In this document: piece after piece, positions 17,670 to 26,333 of the stretch | How the letters are laid out: each line of letters begins with the position of its first letter | Position numbering within the stretch: position 1 is the stretch's first letter | Assembly: GCA_965204295.1 (NCBI GenBank) | Contig: OZ241973.1 | Span: 3,472,001 to 3,536,000 of the forward strand | Source of the DNA: JAWKWH01 sp965204295 | Lineage (GTDB): Bacteria; Pseudomonadota; Alphaproteobacteria; Rhizobiales; Rhizobiaceae | Length of the DNA: 64,000 bases | Reading direction: 5' to 3' | The notes under the pieces: generated by a model | Seen by the model: the letters and a program-made list of their open reading frames with translations, nothing else | Database searches by the model: none | Told to the model about the DNA's origin: nothing | Made by a program: the position numbers and the translations under genes

Positions 17670-18653
17670 TTATTTCACGCACGTGTCGACGTTCTCGTTG
17701 TCACACACATCAAGGCCGGTGTAGATCGGGTCATTAACCGACTTGCCCTCGGCGATCTCTTTGAGAATGTACATCGCCTTGTAGCCCATTTCATAGGGAC
17801 GCTGGCCGACCAGACCGTTGCCCAGGCCGTCCCTGGTCTGCTCAAGCTGCATCGGCAGAGTGTCGGCGACCACGATGGTCATCTCGCCCGAATCCATCCT
17901 AGTCTTGTAGGGCTCGGCGGCCTTGCGATAAGCGTTGTCAAACCACTGGGTGAAGGCGCCGGTCGACAGGAAGGCCGTCAAATCCGGGTTCGCGGCCAGA
18001 ATATCCGACATCCCCTGAACCGCGACGTTGCCATCGTCGTTGGTTACGAGTGGGCAACCGGCTATCTCGGTCCAGCCGCCTTCACCGGTCAGCGCGCTGC
18101 CGGGAGGCGTGCCGGTGTCCTTGCCGGCAAGCGTGTCCCTGGCGCCCTTCAAACGCTCATTGTGATTGGCGGCGGCCGCGCCGCCGGTTTGCAGGCAGAT
18201 GGTGCCCCCATCGGCATGGCGGTCTTGTACGAGTTTGGCGAGATTTACACCGATGTCGTAGTTGTTGGTGCCGACATAGGTGGTGCGCAGACCCTTGTCT
18301 TCCTCAAGCAGGTCCGAATCCCACGTCATGACCGGAATACCGGCGGCGGCGGCGGCCTTCAACACCTTGGCCATGGCGGGCGCGTTCGACGGCGCGACGG
18401 CAATTCCGTCGACTCCCTTGGTGATCAGATCCTGAACGATCTGGATCTGCTCAAGTTCGGTATGCTCGCCGGGCCCGATATACTCGCACGTGACATCCGC
18501 CAGTTCTTCCTGAGCCTTGTAGCAGCCATCGCGAGCGAGATCGAAGAACGGATTGTTCATCGCCTTCGGCACCAAGGCGAACGTGTAATCCGCCATCGCG
18601 GCCGCAGGAAACATTGCCGCCGCGACGATCGTGCTTGTAAGTAGTTTTTTCAT
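17670..18653 (-). CDS. Sugar-type ABC transporter substrate-binding protein (set A)
   Basis: 327 residues with signal peptide MKKLLTSTIVAAAMFPAAAMA. RbsB-like fold text: TFALVPKAMNNPFFDLARDG, GVDGIAVAPSNAPAMAKVL, AGIPVMTWDSD and VGTNNYDIGVNLAKLV. It differs clearly from the set B binding protein, so the two transporters are not a recent duplication. It is the last gene of set A (ATPase, permease, binding protein), 38 bp after the permease gene, followed by a terminator. Confidence 0.92.
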   Translation of the reverse strand: MKKLLTSTIVAAAMFPAAAMADYTFALVPKAMNNPFFDLARDGCYKAQEELADVTCEYIGPGEHTELEQIQIVQDLITKGVDGIAVAPSNAPAMAKVLKAAAAAGIPVMTWDSDLLEEDKGLRTTYVGTNNYDIGVNLAKLVQDRHADGGTICLQTGGAAAANHNERLKGARDTLAGKDTGTPPGSALTGEGGWTEIAGCPLVTNDDGNVAVQGMSDILAANPDLTAFLSTGAFTQWFDNAYRKAAEPYKTRMDSGEMTIVVADTLPMQLEQTRDGLGNGLVGQRPYEMGYKAMYILKEIAEGKSVNDPIYTGLDVCDNENVDTCVK

Positions 18654-18691
18654 GGTGTCCTCCCAATTTGGACGGGTTGTGCGACGGCGGA

Positions 18692-19708
18692 TCAGTTGCC
18701 GCCGCGGTTACGGATCTGTTCCAGAAGAACTGCAATGATCAGGAACAGACCAACGAAGAATTGCTGCCAAAGACTGTCTATGCCGGCAAGTAGAAGCGAG
18801 TTGCGTATCAGCTCCATCAGGGCCGCCCCGATGGGGGCGCCGACCGCGTAAACCACCCCGCCCATCAGATTGGCGCCGCCGATCACCGACGCCGCGATAA
18901 CGTTAAGTTCCTGAGTGACGCCGATGCCGTTCGTCACCGAACCCGTATAGCCCACAAACATGAAAGCCGAAAGCCCGGTGCACATCGAGCACACGATATA
19001 GACCGAGACGATCACTCGTTCGACGGGAATGCCCGATAGCTTGGCTGCCTGCGGATTGCCGCCGATGGCCAATACCCAGCGACCCCAGGTCGAATACCGC
19101 CACACCCACCAGAACAGTGCGGTCATCACGATCAGCACCCAGACCACGTTCGGCACACCAAGCATGCTTTCGCCGCCGATCCATTCGAACAGATCCTGAT
19201 CGGGACCGAATTCGTAGATCATCTTGTTGTTTGACACGACCATGGCCAGAGACCTTGCGATCGCAAGCATGCCGAGCGTGGTGACAAACGGCGCAAGTCG
19301 CAGATAAGCAATGAGCACTCCGTTGACGCAGCCGATCGCGGCAGCCGTCAGCATGCAGGCGATGAATCCGAATTCGATCCCCCAGCCGGCCTGCATCACC
19401 AAACCAAGCACGATTCCGCTTAGCGCCATCAGCGAGCCCACGGAAAGGTCGATACCCGCCGTACAGATCACTGCGGACATGCCGAGCGCCATAATTCCGA
19501 AGAAGGCGAAATTGCGGGTAATATTGAAGAAATTCCGCTCGGTCAGAAACGCCTCCGAGACGAATGTCATGACCAGCCCGATAGCGAGGATGGCGATGAA
19601 GACCCAGAATGGCTGGGTGCGCACGATCGCCTGTAGACCGGTCATCTCCTGCCGTGAGGTGACACTCTCGTCTATTTCGGCGTGGAATTGTCGTGTTTGA
19701 TCCGTCAT
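18692..19708 (-). CDS. Sugar-type ABC transporter permease (set A)
   Basis: 338 residues from the ATG at 19706-19708, which overlaps the ATPase stop as ATGA; the frame is open further upstream but that text is not protein-like. RbsC-like features: TAGIDLSVGSLMALSGIVLG, LAPFVTTLGMLAIARSLAM and GGNPQAAKLSGIPVERV. About nine to ten membrane helices are visible. Confidence 0.92.
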   Translation of the reverse strand: MTDQTRQFHAEIDESVTSRQEMTGLQAIVRTQPFWVFIAILAIGLVMTFVSEAFLTERNFFNITRNFAFFGIMALGMSAVICTAGIDLSVGSLMALSGIVLGLVMQAGWGIEFGFIACMLTAAAIGCVNGVLIAYLRLAPFVTTLGMLAIARSLAMVVSNNKMIYEFGPDQDLFEWIGGESMLGVPNVVWVLIVMTALFWWVWRYSTWGRWVLAIGGNPQAAKLSGIPVERVIVSVYIVCSMCTGLSAFMFVGYTGSVTNGIGVTQELNVIAASVIGGANLMGGVVYAVGAPIGAALMELIRNSLLLAGIDSLWQQFFVGLFLIIAVLLEQIRNRGGN

Positions 19709-20445
19709 GCCGCTTCTATCGCCCCCGTAATCAGGCCGGTCACCTCTTCGGGACTGGTTTGCTTGATCGGACGGTCCGCCACCTTGTCGCCGCGACGCAG
19801 CACCGCGACCCGGTCGCAAACTTCAAACACGTCGGGCATGCGGTGGGACACCAGGACGACGGCGTGATTGGTTTCCTTCAGCCGATGGATCAGGTTGAGA
19901 ACCTCGGCGACCTGTCGCACCGAAATCGCCGCGGTCGGCTCATCCATCAGCACCAGTTTCGGATCCGAAAGGCGCGTCCGCGCGATCGCAACGGCCTGCC
20001 GTTGTCCACCCGACATCTGCCGCACGAGGTCACGCGACCGGGTTTCCGATTTCAGCTCCTTGAACAGCGCCGCCGCCGTATCGAACATCGCTCGATGGTC
20101 GAGGTATTTGAGCGGGCCGACCCGCCGCTTCTTTTCCCGGCCGAGAAACACATTGGCCGCCGCCGTCAGGTTGTCGCACAGCGCCAGATCCTGATACACG
20201 ATCTCGATGCCGCTGTTCCTGGCGTCAACCGGCCTAGCGAACCGGGTCTCGCGGCCTTCGATTCGAATTGTTCCGCCGGTTGGCAGGTAGTTGCCGGCGA
20301 TGATCTTCATCAGCGTCGACTTACCGGCGCCGTTGTCGCCCATCAGACCGACCGCCTCGCCGGGGTCGACATCCAGGTCGACGCCTTGCAACGCGTGAAT
20401 GGCGCCGAAGCTCTTGGTGATGTTTCTTAGTTCGAGGAGCGTCAC
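19705..20445 (-). CDS. Sugar-type ABC transporter ATP-binding protein (set A)
   Basis: 246 residues, single CUT2-type ATPase. Walker A GDNGAGKST, Q-loop VYQDLAL, signature MSGGQRQAVAIAR, Walker B LVLMDEPTAAIS, H-loop VSHRMPDV. The start follows a GGAGGCAA site, 13 bp after the TIM-barrel gene. Same family as the set B ATPase but clearly diverged. Confidence 0.92.
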   Translation of the reverse strand: MTLLELRNITKSFGAIHALQGVDLDVDPGEAVGLMGDNGAGKSTLMKIIAGNYLPTGGTIRIEGRETRFARPVDARNSGIEIVYQDLALCDNLTAAANVFLGREKKRRVGPLKYLDHRAMFDTAAALFKELKSETRSRDLVRQMSGGQRQAVAIARTRLSDPKLVLMDEPTAAISVRQVAEVLNLIHRLKETNHAVVLVSHRMPDVFEVCDRVAVLRRGDKVADRPIKQTSPEEVTGLITGAIEAA

Positions 20446-20458
20446 GCATTGCCTCCTT

Positions 20459-21414
20459 TCAGATCGCCTGTGGCGCGTAGTCCGACGGCACCGCGTACAT
20501 CACGTTTCGAAGCAGCGAAACCGAATTCTCCAAACCTTCACAGGAATTCACAAGCACGTCCTCATGTTCGATGCTGAGCCAGCCGTCATACCCGGCCATT
20601 CTCAGATGATGGCAGAACTGACGCCACCATTCTTCTCCATGTCCAAAACCGAGCGTGACGTAGCTCCAGCTTCGGGATCGAATGCTTGTCAGGCCACCGT
20701 TATCCAAAAGACTCGTTGTGGCTTGTACCGGCGCGTTGAGCATCGTGTCCTTGGCGTGTACGTGATAGATGGCCTCGCCAAGCGCCGCCGCCAGCGGATC
20801 CGTTCCCATCCAGAAAAGGTGCGAAGGGTCGAGATTGGCGCCGATGACCGGCCCGACCTCCTCGCGAAGTCTTATCAGGGAGGGAACATTGTACACACAC
20901 ACTGATTTCCGTGCATTTCGATTGCGATCCGCTCGACTCCATGCTCTCTGGCGAGAATGGCGATCTCGCTCTAGAACGGTAGCAGAACTTCATTCCACTG
21001 ATAGTCGAGGATGATCTGCGTTTCCGGCGGCCAACCGGAGATAACCCAGTTTGGCATGGCGTCACCCGAAGAGCCCGCCGGCAATCCGGACATGGCGCAG
21101 ACCGTGGAGAGGCCTATGTCTCCGGCTACGCGGATCGTGTCCTTCAGGCATTCGCATTGCTCGGTGTCGATCGGATGCAGCGGGTTTCCGTTGGCATTGA
21201 GACAGACGATATCGAGACCCAGATCGTCAAACGCCTTTCGAAAGGCGTTGCGGGCGTCGGCGTCGGACTTCATTGCTTTCATATCGAAATGGGGAGCGGT
21301 CGACCAGCCGCCGATGTTGACTTCAATGCCGCCAACGCCCATTTGCGCGGCTGCATCGAGGAGGTTGTCAAACCCGAGGTGGCCAAAGCTGTCCGAGACA
21401 AATCCGATTTTCAT
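20459..21414 (-). pseudogene. Sugar/cyclitol TIM-barrel isomerase-epimerase, doubly disrupted
   Basis: Begins at ATG 21412-21414, overlapping the dehydrogenase stop (ATGA), with MKIGFVSDSFGHLGFDNLLD and GVGGIEVNIGGW: an AP-endonuclease-2/IolE-like TIM barrel. After LDYQWNEVLLPF comes TAG at 20971-20973 where TGG (Trp) is expected. The same frame then continues as SEIAILAREHGVERIAIEMHG up to a GT-dinucleotide run at 20893-20902. There a 2-base expansion shifts the frame; the other frame resumes as VYNVPSLIRLREEVGPVIGA, NLDPSHLFWMG and HVHAKDTM to 20459. Both halves are otherwise well preserved, so the gene decayed recently. Two independent lesions argue against a sequencing error. Confidence 0.9.
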
Positions 21415-22433
21415 GCCGCGACCCTGACTTTTGAATAAAGTGCGGGGCTTTGCGGCAGAACCGCTGCGACTTTTTGGCCCGAAGACAAAGCTGCGGCTCC
21501 GGCCTCCGCAATCACGTTGGCGCAATGGCCGTCCCAGGCATGCGCGGCGCCTTCAGCGGGGATGCCGGTGACAATCGCACTGATCCATGCCTGATTCTGC
21601 AACCTATAAGCTTCACGAAATCTCGATCGCCAGTCCGCAGCGTAGCTTGCCGTGGACATGAGATCCCTGTCGATACGCAGGTTCGGACGGGTTGCAAGCG
21701 TTACCGATCCATCGGTGCCGACGAGTTCACCCCTTACATCGTATCCATACCCGGCATTGTTGTTTATCTCGATAGTCGCAAGCTGGCCACGCGATGTCTC
21801 CATAACGAGGACAACCGGCTTGCATATGACATTGCCCCCGATCACCGGCTCGAACGCCGAAATCGCAACGATTTCCGCATCAAGCACGTATCGAACCGCG
21901 TCGAATTCATGCGGCGCCGAGTTGGTGATCGCCATCCACCCGTTGAATCCGGCCGGCGCCGCGACATTGCGGTGAAAATTGTGCATCATCACGGCAGTGC
22001 CGATCCGTCTGGATTGAAGCGCCGACTTTATTTCAACGTAACCCGGGTCGAATCTGCGCATGAAACCCACCTGGACCAGTTGCCGTCCAATGGCGCATTC
22101 CGCATCGACCACCGACAGGGATTCCGCGGGAGTGAGGGCGAGGGGCTTTTCGCACAACACCGGTTTGCGCGCGTTTAAGGCAGAGAGCGTCAGACCGGCA
22201 TGGGTTGAGTCCGGGCTGGCGATCAGGACCGCATCGACATCCCGCCGCCCTATCGTTTCGGTGGCGTTGGCGCTGATGTCCCGAGCACCGCAGGGGTCGG
22301 CGAGTTGGCGCGCCGTGGCTTCGGACACATCACAGATCACCTGCAACGCGGCGCCCGGCACGTCCCTGGAAATTATGCGCGCGTGCTCCGCTCCCATCAC
22401 ACCGGCACCGATCAAGGCAACCCGAACAGTCAA
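21411..22433 (-). CDS. Gfo/Idh/MocA-family dehydrogenase (inositol dehydrogenase-like)
   Basis: 340 residues if started at TTG 22431-22433, which follows GGAGAG and is directly followed by VRVALIGAGVMGAEHARIIS, the N-terminal Rossmann fold. An ATG at 22499 would add an Arg/Trp-rich extension and is less likely. The family EKP motif is VLCEKPLALTPAE and the substrate-domain text is MRRFDPGYVEIKSAL, FHRNV and NSAPHEFDAVRYVL (His of the active site). Such enzymes oxidise myo-inositol or related sugars with NAD. It is the first gene of the leftward catabolic/transport unit, divergent from the LacI gene. Confidence 0.88.
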   Translation of the reverse strand: MTVRVALIGAGVMGAEHARIISRDVPGAALQVICDVSEATARQLADPCGARDISANATETIGRRDVDAVLIASPDSTHAGLTLSALNARKPVLCEKPLALTPAESLSVVDAECAIGRQLVQVGFMRRFDPGYVEIKSALQSRRIGTAVMMHNFHRNVAAPAGFNGWMAITNSAPHEFDAVRYVLDAEIVAISAFEPVIGGNVICKPVVLVMETSRGQLATIEINNNAGYGYDVRGELVGTDGSVTLATRPNLRIDRDLMSTASYAADWRSRFREAYRLQNQAWISAIVTGIPAEGAAHAWDGHCANVIAEAGAAALSSGQKVAAVLPQSPALYSKVRVAA

Positions 22434-22529
22434 CTCTCCAATTCGACGCCACCACCGACGACGACCTCCCTTTGCTCGCCAATTATGCGTTTCTTCCACC
22501 AGGTAATAAAGTGGATTGATCGGTTTTTC

Positions 22530-22546
22530 TGATGTGAATCACATCA
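22530..22546. promoter_or_regulatory. Palindromic operator candidate for the LacI regulator
   Basis: TGATGTGAATCACATCA is a perfect 8-bp inverted repeat around one central base. It lies in the divergent region between the dehydrogenase gene and the LacI-type regulator gene, 97 bp before the latter's ATG. LacI-family operators are typically short palindromes in this position, so it may control both directions. Confidence 0.65.
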
Positions 22547-22634
22547 AATGGGACATAATCGATCCGAGCATCGCGGTATTTCGATCATAATTCGAGAGAA
22601 TGACGTAAAACACCTCAAAACGGGATACCAGGCA

Positions 22635-23657
22635 ATGAAACGGTCGAATTCCGCCAGACGCTGGAAAGGGCCGACTATCAGGGAAATAGCAGACCTGGCG
22701 GGCCTGAGTGTCGCTACGGTTGACAGGGTAGTGAACGGCCGGCCGGGCGTCAGTAACAAAACACGCAAGCGGACAAACGCTGCGTTGCTGAAACTACGGA
22801 AATCAGCCTCGGTCGACGAAGTGCTGCGGGTCGCGCTTCTTTGCGAGTCGGGAAAGACCTTCAACCGCGCAATTGACGATGCGGCAACCCTTATCAACCG
22901 ATCCGTGGCCGGCGTCTCGATTTTCGGAAGCTACTCCGAAACCACTAGGTCCGATCCCCGAACCCTCGCAGGAAAAATCGAAGAGGCCGGCGAAACCTCC
23001 GATGGCCTGATCCTGATTGCGAGGGAGCACCCGGCTATCAACAATGCCGTCCGCAAGATGAAACGGAACAGTTTGCCGGTTGTCTGCCTCACCACCGACT
23101 TGCCGAGTTCGCGCTGGAATATCTATATCGAAAATGATCAGTACGCCGCCGGCTGTGTCGCGGCGCAACTGATAGGACAGGCGCTGCCGCGATCGAAGCA
23201 AAAAATCCTGTTTGTGATGAGCGTTCCGTTTCGCTGCCAGCAGGAGCGGGAGATGGGATTCCGGCGTGTGTTGCGATCCTCGTTTCCGCACCTGCGTATT
23301 GAAGAAAGGGTCATTTCGGACGACGTCCCCGAGACGACATTCGAGCAGTTACAGATATTCTTCGAAACCCATGAACCTCCATCGGCGGTGTACAATGTCG
23401 CGGGCGCAAATCGCGGCGTTGCACAGGCCCTGGAAGCCGCGGACTGCACGAACACGACAAAATTCGTCGGGCACGAACTGACGCCCATCTCCCAGCTCCT
23501 GTTGGAATCCGGGACGATGGACTACGTGATTTCACACGATTTCAGAGCAGAGATGCAAACTGCGGTCCGATGGATTCAATCCTATCACGAAGGGATTGAA
23601 ACCAACCCCGGACCCAGCCAAATTCTCGTCCACACGCGATATAATTGCAGCATTTAG
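22635..23657 (+). CDS. LacI-family transcriptional regulator
   Basis: 340 residues from the ATG at 22635; a frame-open extension to 22548 lacks a DNA-binding motif. The N-terminal helix-turn-helix is TIREIADLAGLSVATVDRVV followed by NGRPGVSNKTR, the classic LacI hinge layout. The C-terminal periplasmic-binding-like domain includes LRVALLCESGKTFNRAIDD and DGLILIAREHPAINNAV. It is divergent from the dehydrogenase-transporter unit and probably represses it until the transported sugar or cyclitol binds. The ribosome-binding site is weak. Confidence 0.9.
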   Translation: MKRSNSARRWKGPTIREIADLAGLSVATVDRVVNGRPGVSNKTRKRTNAALLKLRKSASVDEVLRVALLCESGKTFNRAIDDAATLINRSVAGVSIFGSYSETTRSDPRTLAGKIEEAGETSDGLILIAREHPAINNAVRKMKRNSLPVVCLTTDLPSSRWNIYIENDQYAAGCVAAQLIGQALPRSKQKILFVMSVPFRCQQEREMGFRRVLRSSFPHLRIEERVISDDVPETTFEQLQIFFETHEPPSAVYNVAGANRGVAQALEAADCTNTTKFVGHELTPISQLLLESGTMDYVISHDFRAEMQTAVRWIQSYHEGIETNPGPSQILVHTRYNCSI

Positions 23658-24155
23658 GATTTCGGCGCGTCGTTGAAGCCGCCTGGTTTCGATGGAGATC
23701 CGATTGCGCGGAAATGGCGGTCTCGGCTTTTTCCAATCGCCTCCAAGCTCCGTCGCTCGGACATTGAAACCGGATGCTTCCCATCATTGCCGCATTTGCC
23801 GGGAGTGTCTTGAATTTTGTGTATCCGGGTAGAACCATGCGGTTTTCGCCGCCTCACGGACCGCATTGCGCCGACCCTTTTCCATGTCGCTATATCGCTG
23901 TTCTGCACCGGTCTTGCAAATGCAACCAAAGCGTGCCTTTGGCAATTTTGTCGTTTCCGCGCAATCCGGCCGCGGATGGTTCGGCGCGGCGCGTGGTCCG
24001 GGAGAATGGTTGTCAAATTTGCGGTTTCGATACTGCCTCATTCGTCAGGAAATAACGGGCAATTCGGGTGGGAAAGGCGGTGACGCTTGCTCTCCGACCA
24101 TGGAGAAAGTTAAACAACGCAATACGATTGCAACACGGGTTTACCGCTGCGTTTC
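23658..24155. other. Intergenic gap of about 500 bp
   Basis: Between the LacI gene and the aminotransferase. Several short open frames run on both strands, none with a recognisable domain or persuasive start. It presumably holds the promoter of the aminotransferase-BKACE pair; I see no clear element. Confidence 0.5.
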
Positions 24156-25475
24156 ATGTCTCACATATTCCCAAGACACACCAAAGGGAAATTTCCCGTC
24201 GCCGTTCGTGGAGACGGCTGTTATCTGATCGACAGCGACGGCAAGCGTTATTTCGACGGCTCCGGAGGCGCTGCGGTGTCTTGTCTGGGACATTCGGACG
24301 AGGCCGTTCGGGAGGCAGTCAAGTGGCAAATCGACGAACTCGCCTTCGCGCATACCGGATTCCTGACATCGCAACCCGCAGAGCAACTGGCCGACCTGCT
24401 GATTGCGAACGCCCCGGGAGAGCTTGATCGCGTTTATTTCGTGTCAGGCGGTTCCGAGGCGGTCGAAGCGGCCATCAAGCTTGCGCGCCAGTACTTTGTC
24501 GAAATCGGACAGCCCGAGCGAAGACTCCTGATCGCACGCAGGCAAAGCTATCACGGCAACACGCTCGGCGCACTCGCGGCAGGCGGAAACGAATGGCGCA
24601 GAAAACCGTTCGCGCCATTGATGATCGAAACATCGCACATATCGCCCTGCTATGAATATCGCGACAGGCAGTCGGATGAATCCGTCGAAGCTTACGGACG
24701 GCGGGCAGCCGATAAACTCGAACAGGAAATTTTGAGACTCGGGTCCGAAAACGTCATGGCGTTCATTGCGGAGCCTGTCGTCGGCGCGACGATGGGAGCG
24801 GTTCCGCCGGTTCCCGGGTATTTCGCGCGCATACGGAATATCTGCGACAGACATGGCGTCCTCCTGATCCTCGACGAGGTCATGTGCGGAATGGGAAGAA
24901 CCGGTTCCTTGTTTGCCTGTGAACAGGAAGGGATCGCGCCTGATATAGTGACCATCGCGAAGGGACTGGGCGCCGGATATCAGCCGATCGGCGCAGCCCT
25001 TTGCACAGGCTCGATCTACCGGTCTTTCGAAAACGGATCCGGATATTTTCAGCACGGACACACCTATATCGGTCACCCGACCGCCTGCGCGGCCGGAAAG
25101 GCGGTCGTCCGCGCCATTCTGGATCGCGAATTGCCGGCGCGGGTCCGCGAGATGGGTAAGAAACTCGATAGCGCGCTGCAATCGGGTTTTGAACGGCATC
25201 CGAATGTCGGCGATATCAGGGGGCGCGGTCTGTTCATCGGGATTGAAATCGTTCGCGATCGGGAAACCAAACAGCCTTTCGATCCGTCCCGGGCGATCAA
25301 CGCCAGGTTAAAGAAGGCCGCATTCGAAGCCGGACTGATCTGTTATCCCATGGGCGGCACGATCGATGGCGTGCGCGGCGACCATGTTTTGCTGGCCCCG
25401 CCCTTCATTCTGGACGATGCCCAGATTGGCGAGATCGTCGAAAAGCTGAGCCATGCGTTTGAGACCGTGTTGTGA
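24156..25475 (+). CDS. Class III PLP-dependent aminotransferase
   Basis: 439 residues. Class III signatures: YLIDSDGKRYFDGSGGAAV, FVSGGSEAVEAAIKLARQ (phosphate-binding), RRQSYHGNTLGALA, LLILDEVMCGMGRTG (the Asp contacting PLP) and TIAKGLGAGYQPIGA, whose Lys is the Schiff-base residue. The family includes omega-amino acid, beta-alanine and taurine transaminases. Its stop overlaps the start of a BKACE gene (GTGA). Transaminases paired with BKACE enzymes commonly feed amino acids into beta-keto acids, so a beta- or omega-amino acid is a plausible substrate. Confidence 0.92.
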   Translation: MSHIFPRHTKGKFPVAVRGDGCYLIDSDGKRYFDGSGGAAVSCLGHSDEAVREAVKWQIDELAFAHTGFLTSQPAEQLADLLIANAPGELDRVYFVSGGSEAVEAAIKLARQYFVEIGQPERRLLIARRQSYHGNTLGALAAGGNEWRRKPFAPLMIETSHISPCYEYRDRQSDESVEAYGRRAADKLEQEILRLGSENVMAFIAEPVVGATMGAVPPVPGYFARIRNICDRHGVLLILDEVMCGMGRTGSLFACEQEGIAPDIVTIAKGLGAGYQPIGAALCTGSIYRSFENGSGYFQHGHTYIGHPTACAAGKAVVRAILDRELPARVREMGKKLDSALQSGFERHPNVGDIRGRGLFIGIEIVRDRETKQPFDPSRAINARLKKAAFEAGLICYPMGGTIDGVRGDHVLLAPPFILDDAQIGEIVEKLSHAFETVL

Positions 25476-26257
25476 AGGAACTTCCACGCATCATGGTTGC
25501 GCCAAACGGGGCCCGGCGCACCAAAAATGATCATCCGCGTCTTCCTGTCACCATCGACGAGATCGTGACCTGCGCCGCGCAATGCCATACCGCCGGCGCC
25601 GGCGCCATTCACGCGCATATGCGCGATGAAAACCGGGTCCATGTGCTGGATGCCGGCCTGTATCGCGAACTCGTCGGCGAAATGTCCTTGCGTGTGCCTG
25701 GGATGGACGTGCAGATCACCACCGAAGCGGCGGGCCGGTACTCGTCCGAAGATCAGCGAAAACTCGTCCGGGAGGTCATGCCGGCCGCGGTTTCGGTTTC
25801 CCTGTCCGAAATGTTCTCGGACGGCGACCGGATTGCGGCGATCGATTTCTATCAATGGGCCTTGGCCGCCGGAATATCGGTACAACATATAGTGTACGGC
25901 GTCGCCGAGTTTTCGGAGTTTATCGAACTGGCGTCCCGCGCCGAAATTCCACCCGGGCGTCACCAGCTTTTGTTCGTCCTTGGACGATACGCGCCGGGGC
26001 AAAACAGCGATCCGGCGGATCTCGACGCATTCCTGGATGCGATTGATTCGCGGGCCGCCACATTGGATTTGGATTGGGCGGCGTGCGCGTTTGGAATACG
26101 GCAGCAAATGTGTCTTGTCGAAGCCATGAGGCGGGGCGGCAAGGCGCGCGTCGGCTTTGAAAACGGCTTCCGGCTGCGCAACGGTCTCGTGGCGCGCGAC
26201 AATGCCGACCTGGTTGACGATCTGGTGAAACGGACGGCGTTGGAGGCGGGTCGGTAA
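25472..26257 (+). CDS. BKACE family (DUF849) beta-keto acid cleavage enzyme
   Basis: 261 residues with a GTG start overlapping the aminotransferase stop. BKACE enzymes cleave a beta-keto acid with acetyl-CoA, giving acetoacetate and a new CoA ester, on a metal-centred TIM barrel. The metal-ligand motif IHAHMRDEN (usual family form HVHVRD) and the C-terminal VGFENGFRLRNGLVARDNAD (family Glu-Asp/Asn region) are visible. At 261 aa it is somewhat shorter than the ~275-310 aa I expect. Operon context suggests it acts on the keto acid made by the aminotransferase. Confidence 0.88.
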   Translation: MKELPRIMVAPNGARRTKNDHPRLPVTIDEIVTCAAQCHTAGAGAIHAHMRDENRVHVLDAGLYRELVGEMSLRVPGMDVQITTEAAGRYSSEDQRKLVREVMPAAVSVSLSEMFSDGDRIAAIDFYQWALAAGISVQHIVYGVAEFSEFIELASRAEIPPGRHQLLFVLGRYAPGQNSDPADLDAFLDAIDSRAATLDLDWAACAFGIRQQMCLVEAMRRGGKARVGFENGFRLRNGLVARDNADLVDDLVKRTALEAGR

Positions 26258-26333
26258 AGCCGCGGCCGTCAGTACGGGGCGGGAGCAGGAAGAGGGGGAG
26301 GCCCTGTCCGCCGCTCCGAGGGGCGCACGTCCG

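Noticed and set aside
20971..20973. TAG in the TIM-barrel gene as possible amber read-through or recoding
   Set aside because: A second, independent frameshift downstream breaks the same gene, so decay is simpler; other stops in the window give no hint of recoding.
22434..22499. ATG start at 22499 for the Idh/MocA dehydrogenase
   Set aside because: The extra residues are Arg/Trp-rich and unlike the family; a TTG with a GGAGAG site directly precedes the Rossmann fold.
23654..24055. Several short frames between the LacI gene and the aminotransferase
   Set aside because: No consistent start, codon bias or family resemblance on either strand.
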